DNA of 64,000 bases from Siphlonurus alternatus (lineage: Eukaryota; Arthropoda; Insecta; Ephemeroptera; Siphlonuridae): contig OX463779.1 of NCBI GenBank assembly GCA_949825025.1, positions 43,594,249 to 43,658,248 on the forward strand, read 5' to 3'. Shown here piece after piece: positions 31,701 to 42,100 of this stretch (positions within the stretch are counted from its first letter, which is position 1; the number at the start of each line of letters is the position of its first letter). Below the pieces are notes generated by a model that did not search any database, had not been told where the DNA came from, and saw nothing but the letters and a program-made list of their open reading frames with translations. A program made the position numbers and the translations under genes.

Positions 31701-31769
31701 TACCGTGCCTTCTACCAGGAGTTGGCCAGCAGGAGCTCAGCCACAGACTCCCACTTCTCAACGTCTTAA
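16765..31769 (+). CDS. Eight-exon protein, possibly FANCB/FAAP100-like (tentative)
   Basis: Coding exons: 16765-16936, 17873-18084, 18860-19042, 19748-19935, 27945-28054, 28110-28250, 29597-29840, 31502-31769. All are GT-AG and all phases agree, giving 505 residues; the intron 28055-28109 is only 55 bp. Exon 2 reads like beta-propeller strands (DGQILDCVICTNIGHILEF, then MLYVVQLPNHQVEIIS). Exon 4 begins with a charged coiled-coil-like helix (NLRAKLQRSRDLLVEKRELR) followed by beta-strand-rich sequence. The C-terminus has a helical RHELDWLCQHSRL stretch. This order (propeller, coiled coil, beta domain, helices) and a weak resemblance near QSVVACCRDLPQLGLL suggest the FANCB/FAAP100 family of the Fanconi anaemia core complex. 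At about 860-880 residues those proteins are longer, so exons may be missing or the family may be wrong. A short upstream ATG (16758) overlaps the start. Confidence 0.5.
17405..17656. mobile_element. 252-bp MITE with long inverted repeats and 9-bp duplication (Mutator- or hAT-like)
   Basis: Arms of about 90 bp pair (left CAGAGACCCTACAGAGACC, right complement GGTCTCTATAGGGTCTCTG), including the GTTTCACTGTAACTGAGAG / CTCTCAGTTACAGTGAAGC segment. The flanks are an exact ATACCACAC on both sides (17396-17404 and 17657-17665). Nine-base duplications with long arms fit Mutator-like elements; a CAG-type end also occurs in hAT. It lies in intron 1 of the FANCB-like gene and is GC-richer than its surroundings, which suggests it is young. 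Confidence 0.82.
18153..18234. repeat. Tandem-hairpin repeat family, copy 3 (single hairpin)
   Basis: One 82-bp hairpin with a roughly 31-bp stem (TCATAGAAGGTTCAGTAGC and its complement), two or three mismatches, and a loop of about 20 bases. It is located 68 bp into intron 2 of the FANCB-like gene, on the transcribed strand. Same family as 1380-1685 and 8478-8740. Confidence 0.7.
18290..18610. repeat. CTCTCT-rich degenerate tract
   Basis: Intron 2 sequence with at least a dozen ACTCTC/CTCTCT words at irregular 10-30 bp spacing, mixed with AT-rich spacers. This is a decayed simple repeat or unknown element. No open frame of interest. Confidence 0.45.
19240..19480. mobile_element. Decayed copy of the TGGACAAC MITE family
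   Basis: Contains the family's GAATGAATAGATGG...AATTATGCTACTCT segment and a returning AATAGTAACTGTGCTACAAAAACC...AAAATCAAAGTTGC segment, with no preserved termini. In intron 3 of the FANCB-like gene. Confidence 0.4.
20045..20382. mobile_element. Foldback MITE, TGGACAAC family
   Basis: Left end TGGACAACCTGCATG, right end complement with GCAAGTTCTCCA. The inner arms pair through TTTTGCAGAAATGAAT and ATTCATTTCTGCAATAAAA. Located in the fourth intron of the FANCB-like gene. Confidence 0.65.
21453..21800. mobile_element. TA-flanked foldback MITE, family B, copy 2
   Basis: Termini AGGGTAAGGTAACGCCACC and complement, with TA flanks. The arms pair almost to the centre, where GGAATTCC forms the turn near 21625-21635. 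This copy is well preserved, so probably younger than the copy at 29927-30285. Confidence 0.85.
21801..22933. other. AT-rich intron sequence
   Basis: Part of the fourth intron of the FANCB-like gene and 3' flank of the nested sulfotransferase. A small inverted pair GATGAACCTT/AAGGTTCATC lies near 22725-22755. No gene recognised. Confidence 0.35.
22934..25779 (-). CDS. Carbohydrate sulfotransferase (CHST8-14-type), nested in intron
   Basis: Coding exons on the minus strand: 25600-25779, 24452-24719, 23528-23835, 22934-23173. All are GT-AG with consistent phase, giving 331 residues. A short basic cytosolic start (MRLRVAWRFRWSPYRC) and one hydrophobic segment (about residues 16-39) predict a type II Golgi membrane protein. 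The 3'-phosphosulfate-binding motif is clear (RHPLDRLLSAFR, residues 190-201), as are the family's RWMPIANFCTPCAAEFGYIAKVET and the terminal LYAEDMRLFGY. The 5'-phosphosulfate site reads CPVIRAASATW, with Arg127 where the family normally has Lys. Enzymes of this family move sulfate from PAPS to glycan chains; the acceptor cannot be told. The whole gene lies antisense within intron 4 of the FANCB-like gene. Exons are much GC-richer than the surroundings. Confidence 0.9.
23325..23512. mobile_element. Half copy of the TGGACAAC MITE family
   Basis: In sulfotransferase intron 3. It ends GGAAGGTTGTCCA at the right, with the family's AGAGTAGCATAAC and TCTGCAATAAAAAACG segments and GGGACGTACAAATTTGAAC inside. 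The left arm is missing or unrecognisable. Confidence 0.5.
25780..27944. other. Sulfotransferase upstream region and remainder of host intron 4
   Basis: The sulfotransferase promoter should lie just right of 25779; the CpG-containing segment up to about 26050 is the best candidate. A G-run (about 26400-26409) and an unclassified GC-richer block (about 26860-27020, with CAGGGACTTTTGGGGG and related C/G-rich text) follow. No gene recognised. Confidence 0.35.
28555..28852. mobile_element. Near-perfect 298-bp inverted repeat in intron
   Basis: Two arms of about 135-140 bp are almost identical complements (left TAAACTATTTTTGTTTTACA, right complement), around a short AT-rich centre near 28685-28715 (ACATATGCATATGT is itself palindromic on both sides). 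In intron 6 of the FANCB-like gene, so the transcript could fold into a long hairpin. Probably a young foldback MITE with TA flanks. Confidence 0.8.
29103..29420. mobile_element. Foldback MITE, TGGAGTA family
   Basis: Termini TGGAGTATCGACCTCAA and complement. Inner arms pair through GCAGAAATGGATAGA and AGCATAACTTTGC and through AACTATTTTTAAAAA. A close relative lies at 33969-34285 and shares its interior with the TGGACAAC copies. Confidence 0.78.
29927..30285. mobile_element. Decayed family B foldback MITE
   Basis: Resembles the family at 30949-31297 (AAGGGTAAGATAACAC at the left, GTGTTACCTTTTA at the right, TGTTCTCCTCTACAACCCC inside) but with many mismatches and small insertions. Confidence 0.65.
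30949..31297. mobile_element. TA-flanked foldback MITE, family B, copy 3
   Basis: Termini AGGGTAAGGTAACGCCACC and complement, flanked by TA (30947-30948 and 31298-31299). Very similar to 21453-21800, with the turn at CATGGGATTTCCATTTCTCCATG. Lies in the last intron of the FANCB-like gene. Confidence 0.85.
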
Positions 31770-32725
31770 CTTATCAGAGTGCACGATTTTTGTTTAATGT
31801 TTTAGCATAACTATATCATGGATATTTCATTTTTTTTTTTTTTTTTACATTTTTAATGAAAAATTTCTTCATGCAAGTCTTATTTTAGTACTCAAAAAGT
31901 CACCTGTGATGTTACAGAATTAAATTTGTCTTTCTTTATCTTTATATATTTTTCAGTTTTTTTTTTAAACAAACGGAAAAAAAACATTTATTGCTTTCTA
32001 ACTTTCTATTATAAAACAAGAAATCAGTTTTCCTATTATTTTGAAACTATGCTCTTATAAAAATGTCTGTAGTATAATGTAATAGCATAATAATCACTTC
32101 ATATTCAAATTCAAATATGTATCAATATCCTCCACAACTTTGATCAACCCTCAATCATTCATAATTTCCAATTTAAATTTGAATATCATACTAGCATGCA
32201 AGAGTTAATTTGCTTAGCAGTTAAGCTTTCACATCCCCTACTATATTGTAGACTTTTAAATTGCATGTATTTCCTATTACAATTATAGTAGCAATTAAGA
32301 TTAATATTTTTATAACTCTTTCATAAGATAAACAATAAATTCTAAGAAAAGTAAAACATTTTTTTTTAAAAATATGGTTTTATTTGTTGAAAAATTATAC
32401 AACACAATATTACCTGAACTTCTTTTATGGTATTGTTGCATAGAAAAAATTGTTTTAAATTTATAGCGCTTGGAATGTTTACTCTAAATTTTAATCTACT
32501 TTGTAATGACATGGAACTTATACCTCCAGGATAGCAATAATTGCTGCAAAATAAGATGCAAAGTTCAGTATTACATATGGTTCTCACTTATACAATATAT
32601 AGGAAACAATTTTTGTTAAAAACTAATTTATGAACAACCAATTAAAGATTCCACTATACATAACATTTAAATGTATAGCTAAATTTTTAACTTCAATGTG
32701 ACACTGGTAACGACAAATACACAGG
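31770..32725. other. 3' flank of FANCB-like gene
   Basis: AT-rich sequence after the stop codon, expected to hold the 3' untranslated region. An AATAAA lies near 32334. No other gene seen. Confidence 0.4.
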
Positions 32726-32963
32726 AATATAACCAGTGGTGAAAGTAATTTCAATTTCTTACCAGTGCGCTTCAGATAGAGGCCTGAAGGGCCCGAACCC
32801 CCGCCGGAGGCGCGATTTTTTGGGAAAAAGGGGCGTGTCTTAATTTTTTTCATTGAAAAGTTGCACGTACCATATAATAAAGAATACGGTTGCACTGAAA
32901 TTGATTTATAATATTTTCCTTTTTTTTTTTTTACAAGGATGCACCCCTAAGAGATTTTTCAAC

Positions 32964-33300
32964 TAGAGTGAGGGGTTATTATTTTTTTTTTTAAGAATTT
33001 GTTTTCTAAAAATATTTTAAAATGCCCTCTATCTAGAAATTAAAAACAAAAAATTCTTCAAGTTGCATGGTGTTTCGGAGGCTAATTTTTTAACATGCAA
33101 ATTTATGGCACAGAAAGCAGCATTTTACTGTTTACTCACACTTCATCTGAACTATGGAACCAATTAAAAAATATCTAACAATAAGTATAATCTATGATGA
33201 ATTTCTTTAATAGATTTTCGATTTACAAATAAAACATTTTTTTACTGAGTCATTTTTCTGGAAAAAATATTGGAAATCCTTATGAGAATTAACCCACAAG
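32964..33300. mobile_element. Half copy of TTAA foldback MITE family A
   Basis: Starts CTAGAGTGAGGGG and continues through the left-arm landmarks of 11949-12591 (ATGCCCTCTAT, GGTGTTTCGGAGGC, CTATGATGAATTTC, CTTATGAGAATTAACCC), then stops at the position of the loop. Strongly diverged. Nested in the hAT element 32734-34623. Confidence 0.6.
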
Positions 33301-33968
33301 TTAAGTAAAATTAAATACTTTTTCAAACTTTTTAACCGCGAAAAAAAATATAGTGCCACACTAAATTGATGAAAAAAATATTCAAAAATATTTTCTTGTG
33401 CTGCCTAATGAAAATTTAAATATAATTTGTTATATAAAAAAAAATCACAAACAAGCACTTTGTTGTTCATCGTTGTCTATGCATGTCTGGCAGCAGTGTT
33501 AATACTATAAAAATATTTTAATTAACTGTTTCACAATTTAGAATGTTTTATTTTTTTTAGTAAATTTATTGTTACATTTTTTTAAATAAATAAATTATTG
33601 CTTTAAATGTCTCGAAAATTAGTTTAAACAAAATTTTCCAAAAAGATGAAAGGTTACAATTTTAAAAAAGTTCTAACGATTTTACCACTTCCATGATCAT
33701 GTAATGAAACATCATGATCACTTCATATAAAAATTGAAAAAAAAAAATAGTAAACAATAAACCTACAGATATTTAAAAAAAATTAAAAAATATGTCTTTG
33801 ATTTAAAAAATATAAAAAAAATAATATAATAAATAAATCTGCTCTAAAAGGCTCGCCATAAAAAGTGCATTTATGATCAAATATTATAATTAACTTTTTA
33901 AACATATAGTCTTTTAATTTATAATAATGTTTGACTGCAGCACTTACTACTTATTTACAATGCAACAA

Positions 33969-34285
33969 TGGAGTACCGACCTCAAAATTTTTTATTGCAG
34001 AAATGGATAGAGGGTGTAAAGTTATGCTACTCTGATTTTTTTCAGATTTTTTAGGGACTGGGAAGTATTGCTAAAAAGTTTTGGCGAGGTCGGGTTCGAA
34101 TCCACGTCCCTTTTGGGTCCTATCTTTTATTAAGAGAGGCGGCAAGAGGCGGCACTTTTTCTGTACTTTCAATAATTTTTAAAAAATATTTGCCGGGCTC
34201 TAAAAAATCGGAAAAAAATCAGAGTAGCATAACTTTGCACCCTCTATCCATTTCTGCAATAAAAAATTTTGAGGTCAGTACTCCA
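33969..34285. mobile_element. Foldback MITE, TGGAGTA family, nested in hAT element
   Basis: Termini TGGAGTACCGACCTCAA and near-complement GAGGTCAGTACTCCA. The interior pairs as in 29103-29420. Its centre contains GGTTCGAATCC, the sequence of a tRNA B box. Confidence 0.78.
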
Positions 34286-34865
34286 TTTCATACCTCATAT
34301 TATTAATTCGTTTTTATTTTTTACGTAATGAAAAAATAAATATAAGTGAATAGATCGAGTAGATTTCAGTTATTTTTTTAGAACAAATTTTAAGAAGGTG
34401 CAAGTTAAAACTTCGTGAGAGAGAAAAAAAAATACAATAACTATCATGCATTGAGCATGATTATAATGTTATCTGTTCACACACTTGCAAATATTATTTT
34501 TTTCGTTAAAAATTGTTGATTTTTTTGGTAAATTTCGATCAGTGTCTTACCAGTGCGCCGCACTGGCGTCAAATGTCTTACCAGTGCGGCGCACTGGTGC
34601 GCACCGGCTTACTTTCACCACTGAATATAACACACAACAAGTTAAGATATATTATGGTGATTACAAAAATGGCACTTCTTTGATCCAACTGAAGATTAAA
34701 ATTATTTTATTACAATCTTCAGCTTAGGTGATTTTTTTTTTTATCGACCACCTTTACAAACAATTTAAAAATTATTGGAGTCTGGGTAAACTTAACATAG
34801 AAATTTAGCTAAAAGTATTACACAAGGTATTTAAAAGTAAAAAAGGTAGGCCAAATTTATGTTAA

Positions 34866-35570
34866 AGGCCTTATGAACCTTTGCACAATATTCAGTACAC
34901 GGTAAGCTTTGCTTTAGTATAATTCGGCTGAATAAATTTTTTTGTTTCAGCAGCACAAATATCAGAGATTATAGCCGATGAAAAGGAACCTGTGACGTCA
35001 CTCACGCTCATTCAGCGGCGACAATATAGGGAAATCCATGAAAAAGATCGGTTCACGCCCGCTGCAACCACGGCCACAATTTGACTTCTGTAATTTTGAA
35101 ACTTTACCATGACAGTCTTGATAGTATTTTTCAAATAGCCTGAAAGATTTTTTTTTTATGACATTCATACAAACTGAGTTATTGCGGTAGAAAGAGGAGC
35201 GAAAATGTTGTATAGGAAAACAATGTTAAATTTTTGGCTTATCTTGCTACCGCAATAACTCAGTCTGTACACATGCCACCAAAAAAATTCTTTCCGTCTA
35301 TTTGACAAATACTATCAAGACTGCCCTGGTAAAGTTTCAAAATTCCAGAAGTAAAATTGTGGCCGTGGTTGCAGCGGGAGTGAACCTATCTTTTGCAGGG
35401 ATTTCTCTATATTGTCGCCACTGAATGAGCGTGAGTGACGTCACAGGTGCTTCTTCATCGGCTATTATCTCTGATATTTGTGCTACTGAAACAAAAAAAA
35501 TTGTACAGCCGAATCACACTGAAGCAAAGCTAACCGTGTACTTAATACTGTGAAAAGGTTCATAAGGCCT
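34866..35570. mobile_element. TTAA-flanked foldback element of 705 bp
   Basis: Inverted termini AGGCCTTATGAACCTTT and complement, with TTAA on both sides (34862-34865 and 35571-35574). Arms of about 320 bp pair around a loop near 35200-35220. Each arm carries a TGACGTCA site within CTGTGACGTCACTCACGC. No coding frame. Confidence 0.85.
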
Positions 35571-35574
35571 TTAA

Positions 35575-36077
35575 GTTATAAAAGATACGTAACAGCCAAT
35601 ATACAGTGTGTCTAAAGGAATTTTCACGAATTGGCAGGCAAATTAAAACATGATGCACGATCGTAACATGAACATGTAATGCATCAAATGAAAGCTCAAA
35701 TATAAACATTTTTAAAACTTAAAAAAAAAAATACAAACAAAAACATTATGTGGACTTGTCTTTTAAGATGAAAAAGGAACAAAAATAGGCGTTTCTGAGC
35801 TCCAGAATCCGCAGAATCAGCTGTCATCTGATTATTTAATCTTTTGCTTGAATAAAAGTTTATCTACACAATTTACCACAAGGTTTCTCCACATGAGCAC
35901 AATGTTTGGAACTCTAGTTTTACAGGATTAATTTCTAAGATACAGCCGTACAAAGTTTTTTTACGAACATTCTCATTTGTTATCCTGTACTTTAAAAAAA
36001 CAAACAATTTTTTATATTTTTTTAACTGAAATTATTAATATTTATCAACTCTGCAACCAAAACTGAAAACAACTGAC
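35575..36077. other. AT-rich stretch downstream of Ku70
   Basis: No gene or clear repeat recognised. Confidence 0.4.
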
Positions 36078-36083
36078 TTTATT
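36078..36083 (-). terminator. Candidate polyadenylation signal of Ku70
   Basis: AATAAA on the minus strand, 74 nt past the Ku70 stop codon, a normal distance for a short 3' untranslated region. Confidence 0.45.
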
Positions 36084-36156
36084 AACTGTAATTTGATTGT
36101 TGTTTATAAATATCGAGAATGATGACTAATAATATTAGGAAGGTAGTTTTTCTCCT

Positions 36157-39100
36157 TCAACTCTCCAGGACTAAGTCCTCTTCCTTGATGGCAGTTGCTC
36201 GACCACGCCCCCTTCCTCTCCCTCCCGCTGCTCCCCGCCCTCTTTTGGAGCCTCGCGAGGACACACTGTCTTCATCAGACTCTGTCTTGGTACTGGACGC
36301 TCCTCGACCCCCCCTGGTCTTGCCTCCTCGCCCTCTCTTGGCCTTGGATTCTGCGTCAGACTCTGTCTTGGTGCTGGCCTTACTTCCCCTCCCAGAGCTC
36401 GTGGTTGACTCACTCTCCTCGAAGTCCATTTCTTGGTCTTCGTCGACCCCCACCACTTGCCAGAAGACGTTTGCCAGGGCCTCAATCCTGGTGTCCATGA
36501 CATCTTGGTCAGGGTCTGCAAGGTCATACATCAGCATTATCACCAAATAAAAAATTATATATGCAACTTACTTTCCTCTAGATATCAAGTGTTAAAGTGA
36601 TATCTCTATTTTCAAGAGGAAAGTGGAATTATTATTACAGGAAAAATAATTTACAAGCTGAACGATTTTTTAAAAAGTTCAAATAAATAATACGTAGTAT
36701 GTATACTGTAATTAACATACTGTAATTATTTTTTGACATGTCTTGTTTGAAGATGAATAAATTTTATTTGAACGGACGAGGACCTTTCTACGAAGGTCCC
36801 AAAATATACATGCACTCTTCGCTGTATACAAGTTTACAAGATGGAACCCCCTCACCCCACACACTCCTTTTCCCCTCCAATTAAAGCTCACTATAATATA
36901 AGCACTCTGCTGAGGAATGCTTGCTGAAAATTATTTTAGAGTGATACAAATATTATTCCTTATAAAAGAGGCTTAATAATAATAATAATAATATAGTTTT
37001 TATTGAGCAGAATAGACAAGATACATACATTGTCACATGAGCAAAGCACTCCACCTAACTTAACTAGGTGCATGATGGTGAAATTCTACTTTTAGATGCA
37101 AAAGTTTAAAAAAATTATATGAAAAACATAAAAAAAAGTGAGCGGAATAAATATTTTGGTTCTAAATTTGCAAACATTTGCTTACTTGATGTTTTTACTT
37201 ATTTTAATATTTTTATATTCTTTAATATTTTGTCCCATGATAAGGGTTGTACATAGGTAACTCAGAATCAGACGTCATATGCAACAGTCTATTTAATTTT
37301 TTAGCTGCTTCTCTCCATCCACAAATATTAAAACTGGGTAGCAAGAAAGATAAAGATTGTTTGATATATTACCAATGGTGTCAACGACCGGTGCTGGTTC
37401 GTCATAGCCGAGGGCAAGAGCTTCGATAGCACAGAAGTGAGTTTGTTGTTCTACGTTCTTGAAGAATGAATGGTTGAATGCCAGTCTCAATTTTCTGATG
37501 ATCCTCATTGCGATGGCCTTCATTTCGTCTGAACAGAATTGTGTTTCCTCCAACATTGGACCATACTCCCGGCACTCTCCTGAGTACGGCACGTAGATGA
37601 GGTGGAAGCAGGCGGTGCCCAGCATTCCCTCGGAGCCCTGGGCCTGGGGCAGCAGGTACACCAGGCGAGGGTTAACACCTGAACGCATCACCAAGCGACA
37701 CACTGCCACCACGTCACTTTCGAGGCATGCCTGCAGCAGCGCAAAGAACACCTGGCTGCTCCCTGCGAATAAAACAACACACCAACATTATCAGGTGAAG
37801 GTTTCTTGTGACAAAAAGTTCAGCTAGAGTCTTTAAAAAAAGTATATCACAGGAAAATTTTCTCTAGAATCTAGCATGTTAAAAAATTTTGAACTTTTCC
37901 TGGGTAACTTTTAAAGTTATTAATTTGAAAACAGCTCCCCCCTCCCATGTTTAAGGGTCTTCTGATTTTTAACCAAGAATTAATTCCCGGTAAAAAAAGC
38001 AGTAGAACGTGTGTAGTTGCATTATCTTACAGATTTTGATACATTTTGATACAAAGTACGTCTAAGCAATCATATCACTGACATTAGAAAATTAAAATAT
38101 CAAATTTTTATGCATAATGTGACAGAACATCAACATTAAACCACTCACCAGGCCGGTCCACATCAGAAGGCTGCACCAACATGCCCTGCTTGACGTGGTA
38201 CAACCACACCTGGGACAGGGGTTTGAAGCCAAGCAGGAACATGCCCACAGGGTACATGTCCCGCAACTCCACTTGCTCCCTCTGCAAAGGAGATTTAGTT
38301 TTTGACAGCTACTTTGAAGTGACATTTCTATTTTTAAATTTCAGCTGACATGAAAATAAATTCTAAATATTTAAGTATGATATCTTTTTATTGCTAAAAG
38401 AACTTCCGGTTTTGGTTCTTTTAATTAAGTAAGCTTATGATAATAAATTATACAATTTTTTTAAAAATTATAAGTAATTTATGCTTATTTATATAAGTAG
38501 TATATGCTGAGAAAGCATATATTAAATAATTTGCGTTAATGTGAGCTGTAATACCATTCTATTAATTGTATTTGTGCTTCTGTTTAAGTTGAAGGGTTTA
38601 AATTTGTTCGTGCTTATTTTTGTTTGTTTTTGTTTTTATCTTTTGTTAATGTTATTAATGTATTGTTTTGTATTGTTATTTTTAATAAATATAAGTAATT
38701 TTGTTTAAGCTTACTATACGTGTTGAAAAATTGTATATAACTCAGTTCCAACCGATAGGGCTTCATTTAGGGCCTTGGTTGGACTGTATTTGTACACAAT
38801 TTAATAATAAAAAACTTAAAAAAAAAAATAAATAAATGCATGTCTTGATTAAAATAAATTACTGTTATAAAATAGACGACTAATAATGCATGCTACCCAC
38901 AATACAAATTAATCAAACACTGATGTGTGTGTTTTTTTTTTATTTTTGTTCTTGCCGTTTTTCACTTAATAATATCTCATTCTTAGTTGCTACTAATTAC
39001 TTTAGTCAATCAATTTTGTTATACTAAAAATTGCTGTTAATCTGCTGAATTAGTTTCTCTAATTTTTGCTATTTGACTATGCCACATATGATTCCCTGCT

Positions 39101-42100
39101 AATCCAAACAAATTATTTGAATGATGATTAACTTTTTATTATGTTAACACAAACTTGCTGCATATTTAGAAGCATTTCCTACTGATGTTCTAAAGTGAAC
39201 TCACCGTGGTGAAGAAGGCAGCGCGATCGTCCACGGCTATTCCTTTGAAAAGAGTGTCATTCTTCAGCAAAGCTCCGGTATCCTGATGGAATGCAACAAG
39301 TCAGTAATGGTAATGGAGCCAGTAGGAAAGCTATACATACCCGGTCAAACTTTTTGTAGTGTGATCTGATCTGAGCGTTAGCACGCTTCTCCAGCCTCAC
39401 AATTTTCCTTCTCTCATAATTTTGGATCCGCCTGCAAACGGAGAAATATATTTGGTAAAAAACAAGGGCAATTTTAAACTGAGACATACCTTATTTATAT
39501 TTCGAAAATATCCATTGTATTTTGAAATTTATACTACAATACCGGTACTAATAATTACAGTTAAAAAAACTTGTAAAATCAGATTAAAATGTATTACTGT
39601 ATTAATTTTTGTTCAGTACCTTTTCTTCTTCTTAAGGTAGAGATAATGTCGAACAGCTGTTCGACGTAATCCCCTTTGATTAACATGTAAACCTTAGCAA
39701 ATTGACAAAAATTCTGAATTTTTTTTCAGAGGCAGATATTAGTGCCTAAAAGCCATAGCAAAAGTTTCAAAAACATTTAACGAGCCGATTTTTTTAAATT
39801 AATTTTTTAGTTTGGCTCTCCATGGGAAAGCCCTATGCTGAAAATTAAAAAAATTAATTAAAAAAAATCGGCTCGTTAAATCGTTTTGAAATTTTTTCTA
39901 TGGCTTTTAGTCACTAATATCTGCCTCTAAAAAAAAATTCAGAATTTTTGTCAATTTGCTAAGGTTTACATGTTAATCAAAGGGCATTACGTCGATCAGC
40001 TGTTCGGCGTTATCTCTACCTTAAAAAAAAAAATAATAATAATTGAAAACCTGAAGTTAAAAAAAAAAAAAAAAAAATTGGGAAAAAATTTTCTGTTTAC
40101 TGAAATAAGTTCTAAAATAAATACAGTAATAAATAAATAAGTAAGTTCTAAATTTAAAGAAAAATCAAGGTTCAGGTTAATGATGATTCTTATCCTCATG
40201 CAGAATTGAGCACCAGCACACTTCATCAATGATCAGGAAGTTAAATTGATAGTTCTACAATTGAACAACATGTAACGAGGGCGCCACTGACCTGAAGAGG
40301 GAGTAGAAGTTGACGGTGATGGCAAAGTCCTTGGCCAGGTTCCAGTCCGTTCTGTAGACGTGCCGGTTGAAGTTGGACCTCGTGAGAGCTGCGTCTGGGA
40401 CGACGTCAATGTTGGTGGCCGCAAACTTCTCGTCATCTGTGAAGTTGATGTTAGGGTGGGCAGCCACCAGCAGCTCCTACAACAAGATGTCATTACGTGT
40501 TTACATGTGCGTCCATATCATTTACGAATTCACTGATTTTTAGATGAATTAAACATTTATAAGAATTTTTTAAATATTTTTGATGATACCACAAGAGTAA
40601 GTGATAATTTTTGTCACTATTTATATTTTTGCAATGGCATCCAAGCGTATACCATTTTCTTGAGAGATCGTCAGAAAAAGTCGTTGACAAATCAAGGTGG
40701 TATTCATTGAGAGTTGTCTGCTTCACAAATACGTAAACTAACGTTTGAAATACTGTACAAGGTTCTGTAATCTGTAGCCAGCCTTGACAAAAAACTTATT
40801 GGCTACAGCTTTCTACAACAAATTCTTCCATAGGAAAAAAATATTGGGACCCCTAGGTTAAAATTCAACATTTCGGTAGACTTTACCTTGAAGAAGGGCT
40901 CCACCTCGAAGTTGTCTCCGAGGTATAGCAGACGTGTGGAGATGCCAGAGCGCATGATGGTGTCTGCTCGCTTGCACGCCTGACGTCGCAGGTCCACGGG
41001 CATGTCCCTCATGTCGTCACACGTCATCAGAAAGAGCTCTTTTGCGCCAAACTTGATAGTCCTGGAGGCAAGCAATTCCTAAAGTAGGGACAGTTTTGGT
41101 ACCCCCAAGTAACATCACTTACATATTGTCACTCCATGCTATTTTCCCCATAGCAAAAAAACAATAAAGCAATTGAAGAGGGGTACTTTAAGTCCCTTTT
41201 GGTCCGTATCACAAGTATTAAGACACTATTTAATGAGGTTAGAGTGAATTAAACTACATACTTCAAACTGTCAAAAATTATACATACTTCTTTATCTTTT
41301 TTACAGCAAAGTACTTTATTCTACACTTGTATTTTTTTTTGTGTGTTACAGATTTATGAAATTCAAGTTTTTCCATAACACAACATTGGTGTGCTTTCAA
41401 AAAACATCCCTTGACTTGCCATGATCATGCTCCCTCTTTAAGAGATTCTACACCAAAGGATATAATCATGAAAGGAAGATTTACTTTGAATGATAACTGT
41501 ATTGTCATCAATATGACATTAATACATTGTTCTATCAGCTCATTTGTATTGGTTCTATGCTTCTAGTTGATTACAGTATGTATTCTAAATGTTGAGGGGA
41601 CAGTCAAATCCCTAGTTTCATAAATTTGCAGTTCTTTTTTACATTCCTTGGGGTGTCTCATCTATCTAGAAAATTAACTTTGTCCTACGAGGAGTTGAAT
41701 TCCTTACTGGTATTTTTATTTCTAGGAGCATGTGTACTTACGTGGACAACAGCATGTTCTGAGACGTCCATATTCCATCAGATAATTGGTAGTCCAATTT
41801 GACATTGTAGTTTTTCATAAAGATCTCAGCAAAGTCTTCAGCTAGAAAATTTAAAAAAAAATAAGGAAAATATTATTTTTAAATAAAATAAACATTAAAT
41901 ACTCTTGCCTAACATAGGTATATTTTAATTCATACTATGGTGCCCTAATTTGTCATTTGAATAACACAGTGGCTAGATTTTGAACTACTAAATTTGGATG
42001 TAGGAGGCAACAATAATCAACGTAGATACTGACAACTAAATTCTTACAGTTAATATAAGCATCGAGCATAATCAGAATGTCTGCATTCGGTCTTGTCACT

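Larger units (their letters stand above)
32734..34623. mobile_element. Non-autonomous hAT-type element, 1.9 kb, with nested insertions
   Basis: Termini CAGTGGTGAAAGTAA and its exact complement TTACTTTCACCACTG, flanked by an exact 8-bp duplication AATATAAC (32726-32733 and 34624-34631). Subterminal CTTACCAGTGCG/CGCACTGG motifs are repeated, with GCGCCGCACTGG on the right. The AT-rich body has no transposase frame. It contains half of a family A MITE and a full TGGAGTA MITE. A GC-rich piece near 32780-32835 resembles part of 5910-5985. Confidence 0.9.

Noticed and set aside
34085..34105. GGTTCGAATCC resembling a tRNA B box
   Set aside because: It lies in the centre of a foldback MITE, with no A box or cloverleaf around it.
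36119..36550. Plus-strand frame of 143 codons
   Set aside because: Shadow of the GC-rich last exon of Ku70; the minus-strand reading continues the Ku70 phase.
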